This document shows, in pieces, positions 5,941 through 6,177 of a stretch of 6,177 nucleotides of DNA. How positions within the stretch are numbered: position 1 is the stretch's first letter; each line of letters opens with the position of its first letter. The stretch is from assembly GCA_900321595.1 (NCBI GenBank), contig ONWP01000277.1, positions 1 to 6,177 on the forward strand. Reading direction: 5' to 3'. The position numbers and the translations under genes are program-made. The DNA is from an uncultured Eubacteriales bacterium (GTDB lineage: Bacteria; Bacillota; Clostridia; Oscillospirales; Acutalibacteraceae). The notes beneath the pieces were generated by a model. The model saw only the letters and a list, made by a program, of their open reading frames with translations. It was not told where the DNA came from and searched no databases.

Positions 5941-6177
5941 TCATTCCTTTCTGTCATATTCCAGTCTGGCGCGCTCCTCGACATTGAGGAAAAACAGGTA
6001 CACGTCGGCCAGACTCAAACAAGCTTCCGTCAGATAAGACGCGAATCGATCCGAGAAAAGCAAATCTGCGTCGTCAGATTCTTTGACAAGCGCCACGTCC
6101 CGCAAATCGAGCCACTGGCGTTTTTCCGGCGGCTGATCCGGATAGAGCGAGCGCTTGCGTCTGGTGCCCCAGAAAAC
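5941..6177 (-). CDS. Unidentified protein, C-terminal 78 residues (partial, 5' end outside window)
   Basis: An open frame enters at the window edge (VFWGTRRKRSLY) and runs 78 codons to a TGA at 5941-5943, six bases before the iorA ATG. The lack of any stop, the tight spacing, and the iorA ribosome binding site sitting in its last codons all suggest a real gene of the same operon. The visible part starts basic (TRRKRS), continues with PDQPPEKRQWLDLRDVALV, then an acidic patch (KESDDADLLF), a mixed hydrophobic stretch (ACLSLADVYLFFLNV, residues 52-66) and a charged end (EERARLEYDRKE). It looks soluble and mostly helical. I do not recognise the family. Genes upstream of iorA in anaerobes often encode an aryl-acetate CoA ligase, but nothing seen here shows that. 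Confidence 0.68.
   Translation of the reverse strand, partial: VFWGTRRKRSLYPDQPPEKRQWLDLRDVALVKESDDADLLFSDRFASYLTEACLSLADVYLFFLNVEERARLEYDRKE

Noticed and set aside
1..6177. CRISPR arrays, insertion sequences, tRNA or rRNA genes, toxin-antitoxin or defence genes
   Set aside because: Genes fill almost the whole window and all but one are recognised housekeeping or metabolic families. The two gaps of about 70 bases hold only a ribosome binding site and a terminator.

Overview
The window carries two convergent gene blocks from what looks like a moderately GC-rich Firmicute of the class Clostridia. The clues are the gene order rnpA-yidD-yidC-jag, a short Gram-positive-type YidC, a three-domain Jag protein, an oxygen-sensitive indolepyruvate:ferredoxin oxidoreductase that implies anaerobic life, and strong AAGGAGG-type ribosome binding sites. 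The lineage is an inference from gene content and style. No rRNA or tRNA is present to settle it.

Left block, plus strand (1-2522): the 3' end of rnpA, then yidD and yidC, joined head to tail by two ATGA stop/start overlaps, then jag (khpB) after a 68-base gap. This is the replication-origin-proximal protein-insertion cluster. RnpA is the protein part of RNase P, YidD and YidC help insert membrane proteins, and Jag is a KH/R3H RNA-binding protein that travels with YidC (SpoIIIJ). Jag is much longer than the Bacillus form, with a Lys/Pro/Ala/Glu-rich repeat linker and an RGG-type C-terminal tail.

Middle (2523-2592): a compact hairpin with T-rich flanks on both sides serves as a shared, probably bidirectional terminator between the converging blocks.

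Right block, minus strand (6177 down to 2593): an unidentified gene cut by the window edge, then iorA, iorB and an MreB/Mbl-like actin homologue. The gaps are 6, 14 and 4 bases, so this reads as one operon. IorA and IorB together oxidise aryl pyruvates to aryl-acetyl-CoA and pass the electrons to ferredoxin.

The MreB-like protein keeps the overall family pattern, but several nucleotide-site residues differ from canonical MreB. The usual EEP in the connecting segment is PKP, the two threonines of the second phosphate loop are Cys and Val, and the Asp of the first phosphate loop is Glu. It is therefore probably a specialised or hydrolysis-impaired actin-like paralogue, and its place at the end of an amino-acid catabolism operon is the most unusual point of the window. 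I found no mobile element, CRISPR array, RNA gene or clearly new multi-gene system.
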